64,000 nt of DNA, from assembly GCF_003425985.1 (NCBI RefSeq), contig NZ_CP022985.1, positions 533,501-597,500 on the forward strand, read 5' to 3'. Positions 1 through 8,306 of the stretch are shown here, piece after piece. The notes beneath the pieces were generated by a model. The model had not been told where the DNA came from, searched no databases, and saw nothing but the letters and a program-made list of their open reading frames with translations. Position 1 is the first letter of the stretch. Each line of letters begins with the position of its first letter. The position numbers and the translations under genes were made by a program. Source of the stretch: Mariniflexile sp. TRM1-10 (GTDB lineage Bacteria; Bacteroidota; Bacteroidia; Flavobacteriales; Flavobacteriaceae).

Positions 1-57
1 GTAGCTTGTCGAAACCGATATTGATTACCAATAAGTTAAAATATTTCGACAAGCTAC
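1..57. repeat. REP-like palindrome (gtagcttgtcgaaa / tttcgacaagctac)
   Basis: Two 14-bp arms at 1-14 and 44-57 are perfect reverse complements around a 29-bp AT-rich loop. The same core (cttcgacaagct) recurs at 1747-1769 and four times at 25622-25775, so this is one family of interspersed palindromic repeats. The bases after the right arm (accaatgacgt) also match those after the copy at 25755. Confidence 0.75.
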
Positions 58-115
58 CAATGACGTTTTTTAGGCACATTCAGAAGTAAGAGTACTTTTG
101 AGTAAAACTAACATA

Positions 116-154
116 AAAAATGACCGATTTTGATTTTCAAAATCGGTCATTTTT
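116..154. terminator. Hairpin terminator downstream of the DDE transposase
   Basis: A near-perfect hairpin: tgaccgattttga (121-133), loop ttt, tcaaaatcggtca (137-149), extended by A and T runs on both sides, so it could terminate in both directions. It lies about 100 bp beyond the transposase stop. Confidence 0.7.
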
Positions 155-1680
155 GTTATTTGGAGTTTTTTAAGGATAATTTTATAGAAAAGAATGCGTT
201 TTTGTTTCCAACAGGACACAAGTATCCCATCGAAGTTAGCTTTCGTTTTTTTAAGCAGCTAAGTTTTTAAATCGAGAGCTGTAAATTCTTCTTCCAATTT
301 CAAGAGCATTGGCTGTATGGATTCCGAAGAAAATCCAGAGAATCTCGCTCTTTTGGGTTTTGGCCTTGATCTTTTTCAGGTTGTAATGTTCTTTTTCTTT
401 ACCAAAGCTTCCTTCAAGACGTGTGGAACGTTCTTTTTTGATTTCTCTGGCCAAAATTTTACGCTGTTCTTCGTTTTTACCAGCCTTTCCTTTTCTGATA
501 AAATCGGTCTGGATTTTGCGACTTGAGGTAAATGTTCGGTTTTTATTGGTAGCATAAATAGCATCTGCCCCCAGTATTTTTATTTTAGTCTTGGTCAGGT
601 TTTGGGCGCAAGATACACTGCTCTGCAAACGGGTCCCTTCATTGAAGGCACGGTACTGGATATGCTCAATAAAATTGATTCCGTCTATTTGAACTTTGTT
701 CACTTTTGCTCCAAATTCTACCTGTTTGGTTTCTTTGCCCCGCACAATTGGACGAATGTAACTTTTGCTGATGCTTACGATTCTATCGGGAACACTTTTT
801 CCTGTTTTAAATATTTGTGCCTGTTGCCGGTAAACTTTGGCAATAATGGATCGTTGTCGCTTGTATTTAGCGGTGGATTCAAATGGATATTGATTTTCTA
901 TCTGACCCAGTGCACCGTTAAGTTTGTACAGTAATTTCAGTAACCCTCGGGTTACTTTTGTGCGGTATTTGGATTGTTTCTTTCGTTTTTTCGAATACTC
1001 GTTATAGCGTCTGCACCAATCCAGATATTTGGTCCTGGGCAATTTGATTTTCAAAGTGCGGCATAAGGATTCCATTTGTCTGTAGTTCCACTGAACGCAT
1101 TCCCAAAGCAATTTCTGATTGGTTGGAAAACGCACTTCGCTCTCGTAACAGGTCGCATCGGTAAACATTTTGTCCAGGTCCTTCATATAAGGAATCCAGT
1201 TCTTGGCAAGTACTTCTTGGGATCTTCTAATATTTAAACCCTTGGAAAGCTCCATCCTGATTTGGCTCACGATCTTAAAGTTGGTCAGCGGTTTATCGAT
1301 GGGAATTAGAATATCGCAAAAAAACTGCATGAAAATATTTCCATTCAAAAGCTCGATCAGTTTCTTGTCCGAGCATCCATAATAGTTTTTGAGCATCATC
1401 AGGGCAATTTTCCCTTTGGGACTAAAATAGCAATGGGTTCCTTTTTTAGAATCTTTCAATTTGAAAGATTGACCAAGCTCGGAAAAAGGCGTGGAAAGGT
1501 AAATTTTGCCCAAATCGGTTTTTAGAAATTGGGCATAAAATCCATCAAAATCTTTATTGATGGCGAAAATTGGAATTTCGTATTGAAATTCGCTTAAACG
1601 TATTATTTTTGGCATCACACTTTAAAAGAAAACCCCGTTTTTGGCCCGTTTGGAGCAATTTCGGGGTTTGTTCCTTCTAA
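155..1680 (-). mobile_element. Insertion sequence with IS1182/IS5-type DDE transposase (boundaries approximate)
   Basis: A single transposase gene occupies most of this span. I could not identify convincing terminal inverted repeats or a target duplication, so the ends are estimates. REP-like repeats lie on both sides (1-57 and 1747-1769), which suggests insertion into or next to a REP cluster. A GC-rich stretch upstream of the gene (1630-1669, aaaccccg...cggggttt) may fold and lie near the right end. Confidence 0.5.
251..1615 (-). CDS. DDE transposase, IS1182/IS5-like
   Basis: Cut-and-paste transposase of about 454 residues. Visible features are an N-terminal DUF772-like DNA-binding region (residues ~60-130), a candidate first catalytic Asp in MFTDATCYES (D154), a long basic insert, a second Asp in ILGADAIYATNKN (D352) and the final Glu in RLEGSFGKEKEHY (E402). 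The order and spacing fit the DDE fold of IS1182-type transposases. A GTG sits one codon before the ATG at 1615; I prefer the ATG. The frame is open end to end, so the enzyme may be active. The family is assigned from motifs only. Confidence 0.85.
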   Translation of the reverse strand: MPKIIRLSEFQYEIPIFAINKDFDGFYAQFLKTDLGKIYLSTPFSELGQSFKLKDSKKGTHCYFSPKGKIALMMLKNYYGCSDKKLIELLNGNIFMQFFCDILIPIDKPLTNFKIVSQIRMELSKGLNIRRSQEVLAKNWIPYMKDLDKMFTDATCYESEVRFPTNQKLLWECVQWNYRQMESLCRTLKIKLPRTKYLDWCRRYNEYSKKRKKQSKYRTKVTRGLLKLLYKLNGALGQIENQYPFESTAKYKRQRSIIAKVYRQQAQIFKTGKSVPDRIVSISKSYIRPIVRGKETKQVEFGAKVNKVQIDGINFIEHIQYRAFNEGTRLQSSVSCAQNLTKTKIKILGADAIYATNKNRTFTSSRKIQTDFIRKGKAGKNEEQRKILAREIKKERSTRLEGSFGKEKEHYNLKKIKAKTQKSEILWIFFGIHTANALEIGRRIYSSRFKNLAA

Positions 1681-1746
1681 TATAATACCTATTTTATTGA
1701 AAAACAATAGTTTATATTATTATGAATATGCCTTTTTAAAATTAGG

Positions 1747-1769
1747 ACTTCGACAAGCTCAGTCCGACA
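1747..1769. repeat. REP-like unit (acttcgacaagctcagtccgaca)
   Basis: One half-unit of the cttcgacaagct repeat family, on the far side of the insertion sequence from the copy at 1-57. It is nearly identical to the unit at 25660-25683. Confidence 0.7.
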
Positions 1770-1889
1770 AACTAAATGTCATTTTATATTGCTTTTTTTA
1801 GAATAAAAATGACACCTCAATATGAACATAGAACTAAACTTTTCAAAAGACAGCTTCTTCTTTTTTATAAATAAACAAATTTCTTGAAA

Positions 1890-1917
1890 CAAAAAATCCC
1901 CGAGGCAAGCCCCGAGG
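1890..1917 (-). terminator. Terminator of hppA
   Basis: Read on the minus strand the RNA forms an 8-bp stem cctcgggg / cctcgggg (two G-U pairs, loop cttg) followed by a T-run. On the plus strand the same bases are a direct repeat and fold poorly, so the signal is strand-specific and fits the end of hppA 27 bp upstream. Confidence 0.75.
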
Positions 1918-1943
1918 AATTCTTTAGATTAAAAGCTATAAAC

Positions 1944-4319
1944 TTAATTTACCACTTCTTCTTCAATTTCTTTGTTATTTAAAGCTGCAATACTTGCTTT
2001 TACTTCAGCCTCTCCACCTTGAAAGGTTTCATAACTTGTAGACTTTTCACCATTATTGGTCGTTACAGTGGTGACTACTGCTTTAACAGTACCATCATCA
2101 TTATTATGCATAGCTACTTTCACTTCTTTGGTGATTTCAACTTTCTCTGGCGCGTTTTCAGAAACATAAGCTGTTACAACATCCGATGATAATGCAATAC
2201 TTGGTGCAATTACCAAGGCTACAACCGACATTAATTTTAACAAGATATTTAATGAAGGCCCAGAAGTGTCTTTAAACGGATCTCCAACAGTATCACCAAC
2301 TACAGCTGCTTTATGTGCATCGGTACCTTTACGTCCGTCGGCTTCTATCATTTTCTTGGCATTATCCCAAGCACCACCTGCATTCGATTGAAAAATAGCC
2401 ATTAATACCCCACAAGTAGTAACTCCTGCTAATAAACCTCCTAACATTTCGGCACCACCTACAAATCCAACAGCAACTGGTACTGCAATGGCTAACAATC
2501 CAGGCAATACCATTTCTTTAATAGATGCTTTTGTTGAAATAGCAACACATTTCTCATATTCAGCATAACCATCGGCAGCGTCAAAAATAGCACGATCCTC
2601 AACAGTTGCTTTACTCATATCTGAATCATATTTACGCATCACTCCTAATGCCGCTTTCAATTGTGGAATGTCCCTAAACTGTCGACGCACTTCTTCAATC
2701 ATAGCCATGGCTGCCCTACCCACTGCATTCATGGATAATGCAGAGAACACAAATGGCAACATACCTCCTATTAATAATCCTGCCATAATATCTGGTTTAG
2801 ATACATCGATAGAACTAACATTTGCCACTTTCATAAATGCAGAAAACAAAGCCAATGCTGTTAAAGCAGCCGAAGCAATAGCAAATCCTTTTCCAATAGC
2901 TGCAGTTGTATTACCAACGGCATCTAATTTGTCGGTACGCTCCCTAACTTCTTTTGGTAATTCAGCCATTTCAGCTATACCACCAGCATTATCAGAAATG
3001 GGTCCGTAAGCATCTACAGCCAATTGTATTCCTGTATTTGCCAACATACCAACCGCAGCAATGGCAATTCCGTATAATCCTGCAAAATGATGAGAAACCA
3101 AAATAGCAGCAGCAATGAATAATATAGGGAACATTGTTGACATCATACCAACACCTAAACCAGCGATAATGTTTGTAGCAGCACCCGTTTCAGATTGTTT
3201 AACAATAGAACTTACTGGTTTTGTTCCTGTACCTGTATAATATTCGGTTATCTTACCAACAGCTAAACCAGCAAGTAGACCTGCTAGGGTCGCTAAAAAA
3301 ACACCTAATGATGTGTACTCAATACCGCTATAAACCCATGTTTCAGGAATTAAGGCATCAATAATAAAATAGGATGCTATAACCATTAATCCGGCCGAAC
3401 CAAATTCACCAATGTTTAAGGCCGTTTGCGGATTTCCTCCGTCTTTAACCTTTACGAAAAAGGTTCCTATGATAGACATAATAATACCAACCGCAGCTAA
3501 TACCAATGGCAAATAAACAGCGCCTAAATTAAAGCTAGGTATCGCCGATGTAACAAACGCCCCTAAAACCATGGTTCCTATAATAGAACCCACATACGAT
3601 TCGAATAAATCGGCTCCCATTCCAGCAACGTCTCCAACATTATCACCAACGTTATCTGCTATTGTTGCTGGATTTAACGGGTGATCTTCTGGAATGCCTG
3701 CTTCAACTTTACCAACTAAATCGGCTCCCACATCGGCAGCTTTTGTATATATACCACCACCTACACGAGCAAATAATGCAATGGACGATGCTCCTAATGA
3801 GAACCCTGAAAGCACATTAAGTACCATAGATAAGTTTTCAGCACCTGGCCATACTTCTTGATAAATAGCAAACAGACCGCTTAATCCTAAAACCCCCAAG
3901 CCAACAACTCCTAAGCCCATAACAGCACCTCCAGCAAACGCTACTTCCAAGGCTTTACCTAATGACGTTCTTGCTGCTTGAGTAGTTCTCACATTGGCTT
4001 TAGTTGCTACTTTCATACCAATAAAACCTGCCAAAGCGGAACAAATAGCACCCACAATAAAAGAAAGGGCAACCATGCCGTTAGAGCCTATTTCATTTGC
4101 GCCTTTAAAATATAATAAGACAGCAACTGCTATAACAAATACTGATAAAATTTTATATTCTGCTTTAAGAAAAGACATGGCACCATCGGCAATGCTTTTA
4201 GCAATCCTTGTCATGCGTTCATTACCCTGATCTTGCTTCGTTACCCAAGCACTTTTAATAAATACAAATGCCAATGCCAAAACCCCGAAAAGTGGCAAAA
4301 ATTTTACTATTAATTCCAT
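1944..4319 (-). CDS. hppA: Membrane-bound ion-translocating pyrophosphatase (K+-dependent type)
   Basis: Integral inner-membrane pump that couples PPi hydrolysis to Na+ and/or H+ export. The 791-residue protein has about 16 hydrophobic segments and the hallmark pyrophosphate/Mg site [18 protein letters not shown] (residues 222-239). The selectivity motif is [10 protein letters not shown] (469-478): Ala instead of Lys after GNTT marks the K+-dependent class. Na+ or Na+/H+ pumping is common in that class but is inferred here. The C-terminal ~65 residues are a charged extension beyond the last membrane helix. A strong hairpin terminator follows, and the soluble pyrophosphatase gene lies 129 bp upstream on the same strand with its own promoter and terminator. 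Confidence 0.97.
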   Translation of the reverse strand: MELIVKFLPLFGVLALAFVFIKSAWVTKQDQGNERMTRIAKSIADGAMSFLKAEYKILSVFVIAVAVLLYFKGANEIGSNGMVALSFIVGAICSALAGFIGMKVATKANVRTTQAARTSLGKALEVAFAGGAVMGLGVVGLGVLGLSGLFAIYQEVWPGAENLSMVLNVLSGFSLGASSIALFARVGGGIYTKAADVGADLVGKVEAGIPEDHPLNPATIADNVGDNVGDVAGMGADLFESYVGSIIGTMVLGAFVTSAIPSFNLGAVYLPLVLAAVGIIMSIIGTFFVKVKDGGNPQTALNIGEFGSAGLMVIASYFIIDALIPETWVYSGIEYTSLGVFLATLAGLLAGLAVGKITEYYTGTGTKPVSSIVKQSETGAATNIIAGLGVGMMSTMFPILFIAAAILVSHHFAGLYGIAIAAVGMLANTGIQLAVDAYGPISDNAGGIAEMAELPKEVRERTDKLDAVGNTTAAIGKGFAIASAALTALALFSAFMKVANVSSIDVSKPDIMAGLLIGGMLPFVFSALSMNAVGRAAMAMIEEVRRQFRDIPQLKAALGVMRKYDSDMSKATVEDRAIFDAADGYAEYEKCVAISTKASIKEMVLPGLLAIAVPVAVGFVGGAEMLGGLLAGVTTCGVLMAIFQSNAGGAWDNAKKMIEADGRKGTDAHKAAVVGDTVGDPFKDTSGPSLNILLKLMSVVALVIAPSIALSSDVVTAYVSENAPEKVEITKEVKVAMHNNDDGTVKAVVTTVTTNNGEKSTSYETFQGGEAEVKASIAALNNKEIEEEVVN

Positions 4320-4384
4320 ATAAGTTTAGTTAGTTATAATTAAATATTTTTTAACGGAGCTAAAAATAGTAAAATATAAGTGAT

Positions 4385-4414
4385 AAAAAAAACCACCTTT
4401 AGTTAAAGATGGTT
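4385..4414 (-). terminator. Terminator of ppa
   Basis: An 11-bp hairpin with one mismatch (aaccacctttagttaaagatggtt on the plus strand, 4391-4414), followed on the minus strand by a run of T (4385-4390). It lies about 35 bp past the ppa stop and separates ppa from hppA. Confidence 0.75.
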
Positions 4415-4447
4415 CAGTTATTTTTTAATATTTTAAGAATACCTCAA

Positions 4448-4975
4448 TTATATAGTAAACGTTCGTTTTTTCTTGTGGTCGCTTTCATCATATCTCTTTA
4501 CACATTCATGATAAATTTTAACAGCTTCCTCTGCATTACCCCAGCCACCAACATCAACCTTCTTTTCTTCTAAATCTTTATAAACTTGAAAAAAGTGTTC
4601 AATCTCTTTAAGACGGTGTGGGTTTAATTCAGAAATATCTTCTCTATTGCTCCATACAGGGTCTGAAACTGGTACACAAATTATTTTCTCGTCTGGTCCT
4701 TTTTCATCAGTCATATAAAAAACACCTATAGGTTTTACTTCCATTACTACCATTGGGAAAGTTGGCTCGATACCTAATACAAGTACATCTAGCGGATCTT
4801 TATCTAAAGCTAAAGTTTCAGGAATAAAACCATAATCGCCAGGATACATCATAGATGAAAACAAGGTACGGTCGAAACGGATTTTATTTAATGTGAAATC
4901 ATATTCGTATTTATTTCTACTTCCTTTTGGTATTTCGATTAACACATCAAAAGTTAATGGGGTTTTCTCACTCAT
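4448..4975 (-). CDS. ppa: Inorganic pyrophosphatase (soluble, family I)
   Basis: Cytosolic Mg2+-dependent enzyme that hydrolyses pyrophosphate and drives biosynthetic reactions forward. The family I signature is present: KYEYD near the N-terminus and DPLDVLVLG (catalytic acidic cluster), plus MMYPGDYGFIPET. The product is 175 residues from the ATG at 4975 (MSEKTPLTFDV). The open frame extends upstream to 5032, but a good promoter at 5002-5032 lies inside that extension, so the shorter start is right. Its neighbour hppA acts on the same substrate at the membrane. Confidence 0.96.
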   Translation of the reverse strand: MSEKTPLTFDVLIEIPKGSRNKYEYDFTLNKIRFDRTLFSSMMYPGDYGFIPETLALDKDPLDVLVLGIEPTFPMVVMEVKPIGVFYMTDEKGPDEKIICVPVSDPVWSNREDISELNPHRLKEIEHFFQVYKDLEEKKVDVGGWGNAEEAVKIYHECVKRYDESDHKKKRTFTI

Positions 4976-5001
4976 ATTTTTTATTTTCTTTTTTAAAGGC
5001 A

Positions 5002-5032
5002 CAAATATACTGAACGCCTTAGCGTTAAGCAA
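5002..5032 (-). promoter_or_regulatory. Bacteroidota-type promoter of ppa
   Basis: On the minus strand, TTG (5030-5032), 20-bp spacer, then TATATTTG (5002-5009), matching the -33/-7 consensus of the Bacteroidota primary sigma factor. Transcription would start about 20 bp before the ATG at 4975, which decides the start codon. Confidence 0.7.
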
Positions 5033-5311
5033 TAAAAAAATAGGTTGTTTTTATGTTAATAATTATGCTGTTTTACCAAACTTTTTTAACTGCTAACTTT
5101 AATTTATAACTGCTTTATATTTGATGGGTTAATTTTAAGATACTATATTTTAGAAGCTGTTTGGGCTTTGATAAGTATTTGAAGATTATTTGGTGTTTTT
5201 TAAGAAAGATTAAGGTTTTGTTGTAAGAGATATTTACTAAATTCGTTTAACGTCTGACATAAAACACTAAAAATGATTTTATATCATGCTAATTAGTACC
5301 AATAGAACAAG

Positions 5312-6151
5312 ATGAAAATAATTTATATCGGATCCATATTAATTCTATTCTTTTCCTGCACTGGTAAAAAATCCTCCTCTGACAAAAAGGAGATTAAGGC
5401 AACAGGGCGAGAAATAGTAGTTCCAGAATTCCAAACAATTATTGATTCCGCCAATGTTAATGGGGCTATTTTGATATATGACCTTGAAGCTGATAGGTAT
5501 TATTCGAATAACTTTGAATGGACTAAAAAAGGAAATTTACCAGCTTCTACATTTAAAATAGCTAATTCAATTATTGCGCTTGAAACAGGAATAGTAGAAA
5601 ACGATAGTACACTTTTTAAATGGAACGGAGAAAAAAGAAGGCTCAAAAACTGGGAGCAGGATTTAATCTTTAGAGATGCTTTTCATTTATCGTGTGTGCC
5701 ATGCTATCAAGAGATAGCAAGGAAAATTGGAGTAAAAAAGATGTCCGAACATCTGGGTAAACTTGAATATGGGACTATGAAAGTTGATTCTACCAATATT
5801 GATACATTCTGGCTTGAAGGGGATTCTAAAATTAATCAGTTTCAACAAATAGACTTTTTAAATAGACTCTATCAATCTGAACTACCAATTTCTGAACGGA
5901 CTGAGGTAATAATAAAAAGAATGATGACAATTGAAGAAAATGACGAATACAAACTTAGTGGAAAAACAGGTTGGTCAATCAGAAATGGAAATAATAATGG
6001 TTGGTTCGTTGGATATATCGAATCCCAAAGCAAAACATATTTTTTCGCTACAAACGTTGAGCCTAAAGAACAATTTGAAATGGATATGTTTCCAATGATA
6101 AGAAAAGATGTGACTCATAAAGCATTCGGACAAATGGAAATAATAAAATAA
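5312..6151 (+). CDS. Class D (OXA-type) beta-lactamase, lipoprotein
   Basis: Serine beta-lactamase or closely related penicillin-binding enzyme, 279 residues. The signal peptide ends in a lipobox-like FFSC (Cys16), so it is probably lipid-anchored. Class D motifs appear in order: S79-T-F-K82 (nucleophile and the Lys that is carbamylated in the family), S127-C-V129, Y153-G-T (usually YGN), W167 and K218-T-G220. Fold assignment is strong; hydrolysis of any particular drug is not shown by sequence. It is a monocistronic plus-strand gene between minus-strand housekeeping genes, first in a run of three unrelated accessory genes. A 12-bp palindrome (agtgttaacact) follows the stop. OXA-type genes are known in related flavobacteria, so it may be intrinsic to the lineage. 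Confidence 0.92.
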   Translation: MKIIYIGSILILFFSCTGKKSSSDKKEIKATGREIVVPEFQTIIDSANVNGAILIYDLEADRYYSNNFEWTKKGNLPASTFKIANSIIALETGIVENDSTLFKWNGEKRRLKNWEQDLIFRDAFHLSCVPCYQEIARKIGVKKMSEHLGKLEYGTMKVDSTNIDTFWLEGDSKINQFQQIDFLNRLYQSELPISERTEVIIKRMMTIEENDEYKLSGKTGWSIRNGNNNGWFVGYIESQSKTYFFATNVEPKEQFEMDMFPMIRKDVTHKAFGQMEIIK

Positions 6152-6152
6152 A

Positions 6153-6408
6153 AGTGTTAACACTGTATAAACCCCTCTGAGAAGTCCGTGCCTTCGTAGC
6201 AATATAAAAGAAAAAGTAAGCATCTATAAGAAGCTACATTTTATAATAAGGTGTGGTTTTTTTTATTTTTAATACCTTATTAAAAGTAATATATTGCATA
6301 CATAAATAATATCACTACGATATTATTGCTGTTTGTTGGGGTTATATGATTGTTACAAGCAAGCTGAAAAAACTTCGAACTTCAATTAATATTCTGAATT
6401 AACAAAAT
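6153..6408. other. Gene-free interval in the accessory island
   Basis: About 255 bp without a supportable gene. It holds a 12-bp palindrome at 6153-6164 and a weak inverted repeat (aataaggt...accttatt, 6246-6281) around a T-rich loop. No clear promoter is seen before the next gene. Confidence 0.4.
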
Positions 6409-6726
6409 ATGGCGAAAACTAACATTAACTCTCATAGCGGATTTAAATATGGAATAACGGAATTAGGATTAATAATTATTTTAGTAGTTCTAACTCAATT
6501 CTTGGATTCGCAAAATTCTGATATTTATTCTATATTAATCGGACTTCTGACTTTTGTTATAGGAATAGTATCAATTATCGGACTTGCAAAATCTTTGAGA
6601 GGATTAAAAGAGCCAAATACATTAAAAAAAATAATCGGAATCATAATTAATTTCGGAATTGTTACATTATTCATTTTTGTAATAATTTCAAATATATTGG
6701 ATATTTATAACGCACTTATTGAATAA
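6409..6726 (+). CDS. Small three-helix membrane protein, unknown function
   Basis: A 105-residue protein not recognised as a named family. It has three hydrophobic segments at about residues 18-31, 42-63 and 73-96, with a short basic loop (KSLRGLKEPNTLKK) after the second. It is very AT-rich and stands alone between two unrelated genes. Directly downstream (6744-6780) is a repeat also found after another orphan membrane protein at 18231, which suggests that both travelled as cassette-like units. Confidence 0.7.
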   Translation: MAKTNINSHSGFKYGITELGLIIILVVLTQFLDSQNSDIYSILIGLLTFVIGIVSIIGLAKSLRGLKEPNTLKKIIGIIINFGIVTLFIFVIISNILDIYNALIE

Positions 6727-6743
6727 AATAAAAAGCCACCTTA

Positions 6744-6862
6744 AGCCGTGTATAAAAATTTGCTAGTTTTAGCTAACACAAAGTTGGTTGCTTATTTGCT
6801 GGCTTCCGGATTTTGCTTGCGCCAGTTCGCTTCGCTTTCCATACACACGTTGTGCATAATGC
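6744..6862 (+). repeat. Cassette-boundary-like element between accessory genes
   Basis: About 120 bp beginning gccgtgtataaaaatttgc and ending ccatacacacgttgtgcataatgc. The outer segments contain gtgtat and atacac as an inverted pair. The first ~36 bp match 18233-18272 with few differences. The last 14 bp (gttgtgcataatgc, 6849-6862) are repeated inverted at 8173-8186 after the next gene. The interior is relatively GC-rich (gcttgcgccagttcgcttcgc). The recombination-site function is inferred. Confidence 0.55.
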
Positions 6863-6887
6863 AAAAAAATCGAACTAACATCAAAAT

Positions 6888-8171
6888 ATGAAATTAAAAA
6901 ATCATCTATTATTATCGATTTTATCATTTAGTATTTTAATTTGTTGTAAACCATCAGAGGAAAAAACTATCCATCAAAAAATTGAACAGAACACAAACGA
7001 AATTTTCGATAGTTTAGTTGAAATTAGAAGAAATTTCCACGAACATCCCGAACTGGCTGGAAATGAAAAAAGAACTTCTAAAATCATCGCTGAATATTTA
7101 TCGAATTTAGGATTAGAAGTAAAAACAGGCTTCGCAGGTTATGGTGTCATTGGAATCTTAAAAGGTGGAAAAGAAGGAAAAAATATAGGTTGGCGAGCTG
7201 ATATGGATGCTCTTCCAAATGATTTTCCAGACGAAGTAAAATATAAGTCGAAAATTAACGGAATTCAACACGGTTGCGGTCATGATGTTCATATGTCAAT
7301 TGGACTTGGAATAGCTGAAGTATTAGCTAAAAATAAAGAATCGATTAAAGGCACGATATATTTCATATTTCAACCAGAAGAGGAAACGTTTGTTGGTGCG
7401 AAAAATATAGTTGATAGCAGTCTCTTTTCAAAAATTCATCTTGATGAAATATATTCCTTGCACGTAACTGCGTTACCAGTTGGTCAAATAATAGTCAAAC
7501 CTAACGAACTGTATGCATATCAAAAGCGAATACAGATTACCTTCAACGAAAAATTCTCTAAAGACGATGCAAAAACGCTCTACAATAAAATAAGGAATGA
7601 AATTCTACGAAAAAAAGATGGAGCAAATCCTTGGGAAATTCCAAAAGCATTTGATTCTATCATTGGATTAACCAACCCAAATACTATTTTCAAAGACTAT
7701 CTTTTTTTGGAGGAAAATTTCGTTATTGAAGAAGACAATAATCAACTTCACTTAAAAGCCTATCTGTATGAAACGAACAAGTCTAATTTGCCAAAAATTT
7801 TACCAAAAATTGAACAAGTAATAAATAATTCAAAATTTAAAGACAAATTCATTGCAACATCATTCATTCAGGAAAATCCAACTGTGTTAAACGATGAAAG
7901 ATTGACAGAAAACGCAATGAACATTCTAAAAGATATTTATGGCAATGAAACTGTTTTGATGGATTATGGTCAAATTCCTTATTTCAATGATGACTTCTTT
8001 TACTTTCAACAAAAAGTACCTGGAGTATATTTCTTATTAGGTGGTTCAAACATTGAAAAAGGAATAATTGCTATGAATCACTCACCTAATTTTAGAGTTG
8101 ACGAAGAATGTATTAAAATTGCTGTAAAATCTTTTTCATCCTTGATTTTGGAAAGAACTAATAGCGAATAA
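6888..8171 (+). CDS. M20D-family metal-dependent amidohydrolase, lipoprotein
   Basis: Predicted dinuclear zinc hydrolase of N-acyl amino acids or small peptides, related to hippurate and IAA-amino-acid hydrolases. It has 427 residues with a lipoprotein signal (LICCKPS, Cys20), so it probably acts in the periplasm or on the outer membrane. Metal and catalytic motifs: RADMDALP (D105/D107), HGCGHDVH (128-135), QPEEE (~162-166), SLHVTALPVG (H192) and a C-terminal MNHSPNF. Residues ~215-320 form the dimerisation lid seen in the family. It is monocistronic and bracketed by a 14-bp inverted repeat (13 of 14 match), the downstream arm starting 1 bp after the stop. Exact substrate unknown. Confidence 0.88.
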   Translation: MKLKNHLLLSILSFSILICCKPSEEKTIHQKIEQNTNEIFDSLVEIRRNFHEHPELAGNEKRTSKIIAEYLSNLGLEVKTGFAGYGVIGILKGGKEGKNIGWRADMDALPNDFPDEVKYKSKINGIQHGCGHDVHMSIGLGIAEVLAKNKESIKGTIYFIFQPEEETFVGAKNIVDSSLFSKIHLDEIYSLHVTALPVGQIIVKPNELYAYQKRIQITFNEKFSKDDAKTLYNKIRNEILRKKDGANPWEIPKAFDSIIGLTNPNTIFKDYLFLEENFVIEEDNNQLHLKAYLYETNKSNLPKILPKIEQVINNSKFKDKFIATSFIQENPTVLNDERLTENAMNILKDIYGNETVLMDYGQIPYFNDDFFYFQQKVPGVYFLLGGSNIEKGIIAMNHSPNFRVDEECIKIAVKSFSSLILERTNSE

Positions 8172-8172
8172 A

Positions 8173-8186
8173 GCACTATGCACAAC
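8173..8186 (-). repeat. Inverted partner of gttgtgcataatgc flanking the M20 gene
   Basis: gcactatgcacaac is the reverse complement of 6849-6862 with one mismatch. It sits immediately after the stop codon, so the pair encloses exactly one gene. Confidence 0.6.
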
Positions 8187-8283
8187 CGCTAAACTCCAAT
8201 TAATGACGTTACTCTTAAAAATAATTAATTAGTAAACACAACTTAGAAAATAGCAACTATATAATTTTACTATCTGAAACTAG

Positions 8284-8303
8284 ATTCCTGCCTTCGCAGG
8301 AAT
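8284..8303 (-). terminator. Hairpin attcctgc-cttc-gcaggaat at the end of the mpl-like gene
   Basis: Perfect 8-bp stem with a 4-base loop, 3 bp past the stop of the minus-strand ligase gene. No T-run follows, so it may be a REP-type hairpin or an mRNA 3' stabiliser rather than a true terminator. A related palindrome lies at 21438-21457 and a decayed one at 20238-20253. Confidence 0.5.
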
Positions 8304-8306
8304 GGC

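Noticed and set aside
602..934. Plus-strand 110-codon frame opposite the DDE transposase
   Set aside because: Antisense shadow of a clear transposase; no domain or start signal.
6744..6862. Integron attC site
   Set aside because: Looks cassette-like, but no integrase is in the window and I cannot show canonical attC core sites; recorded as a cassette-like repeat instead.
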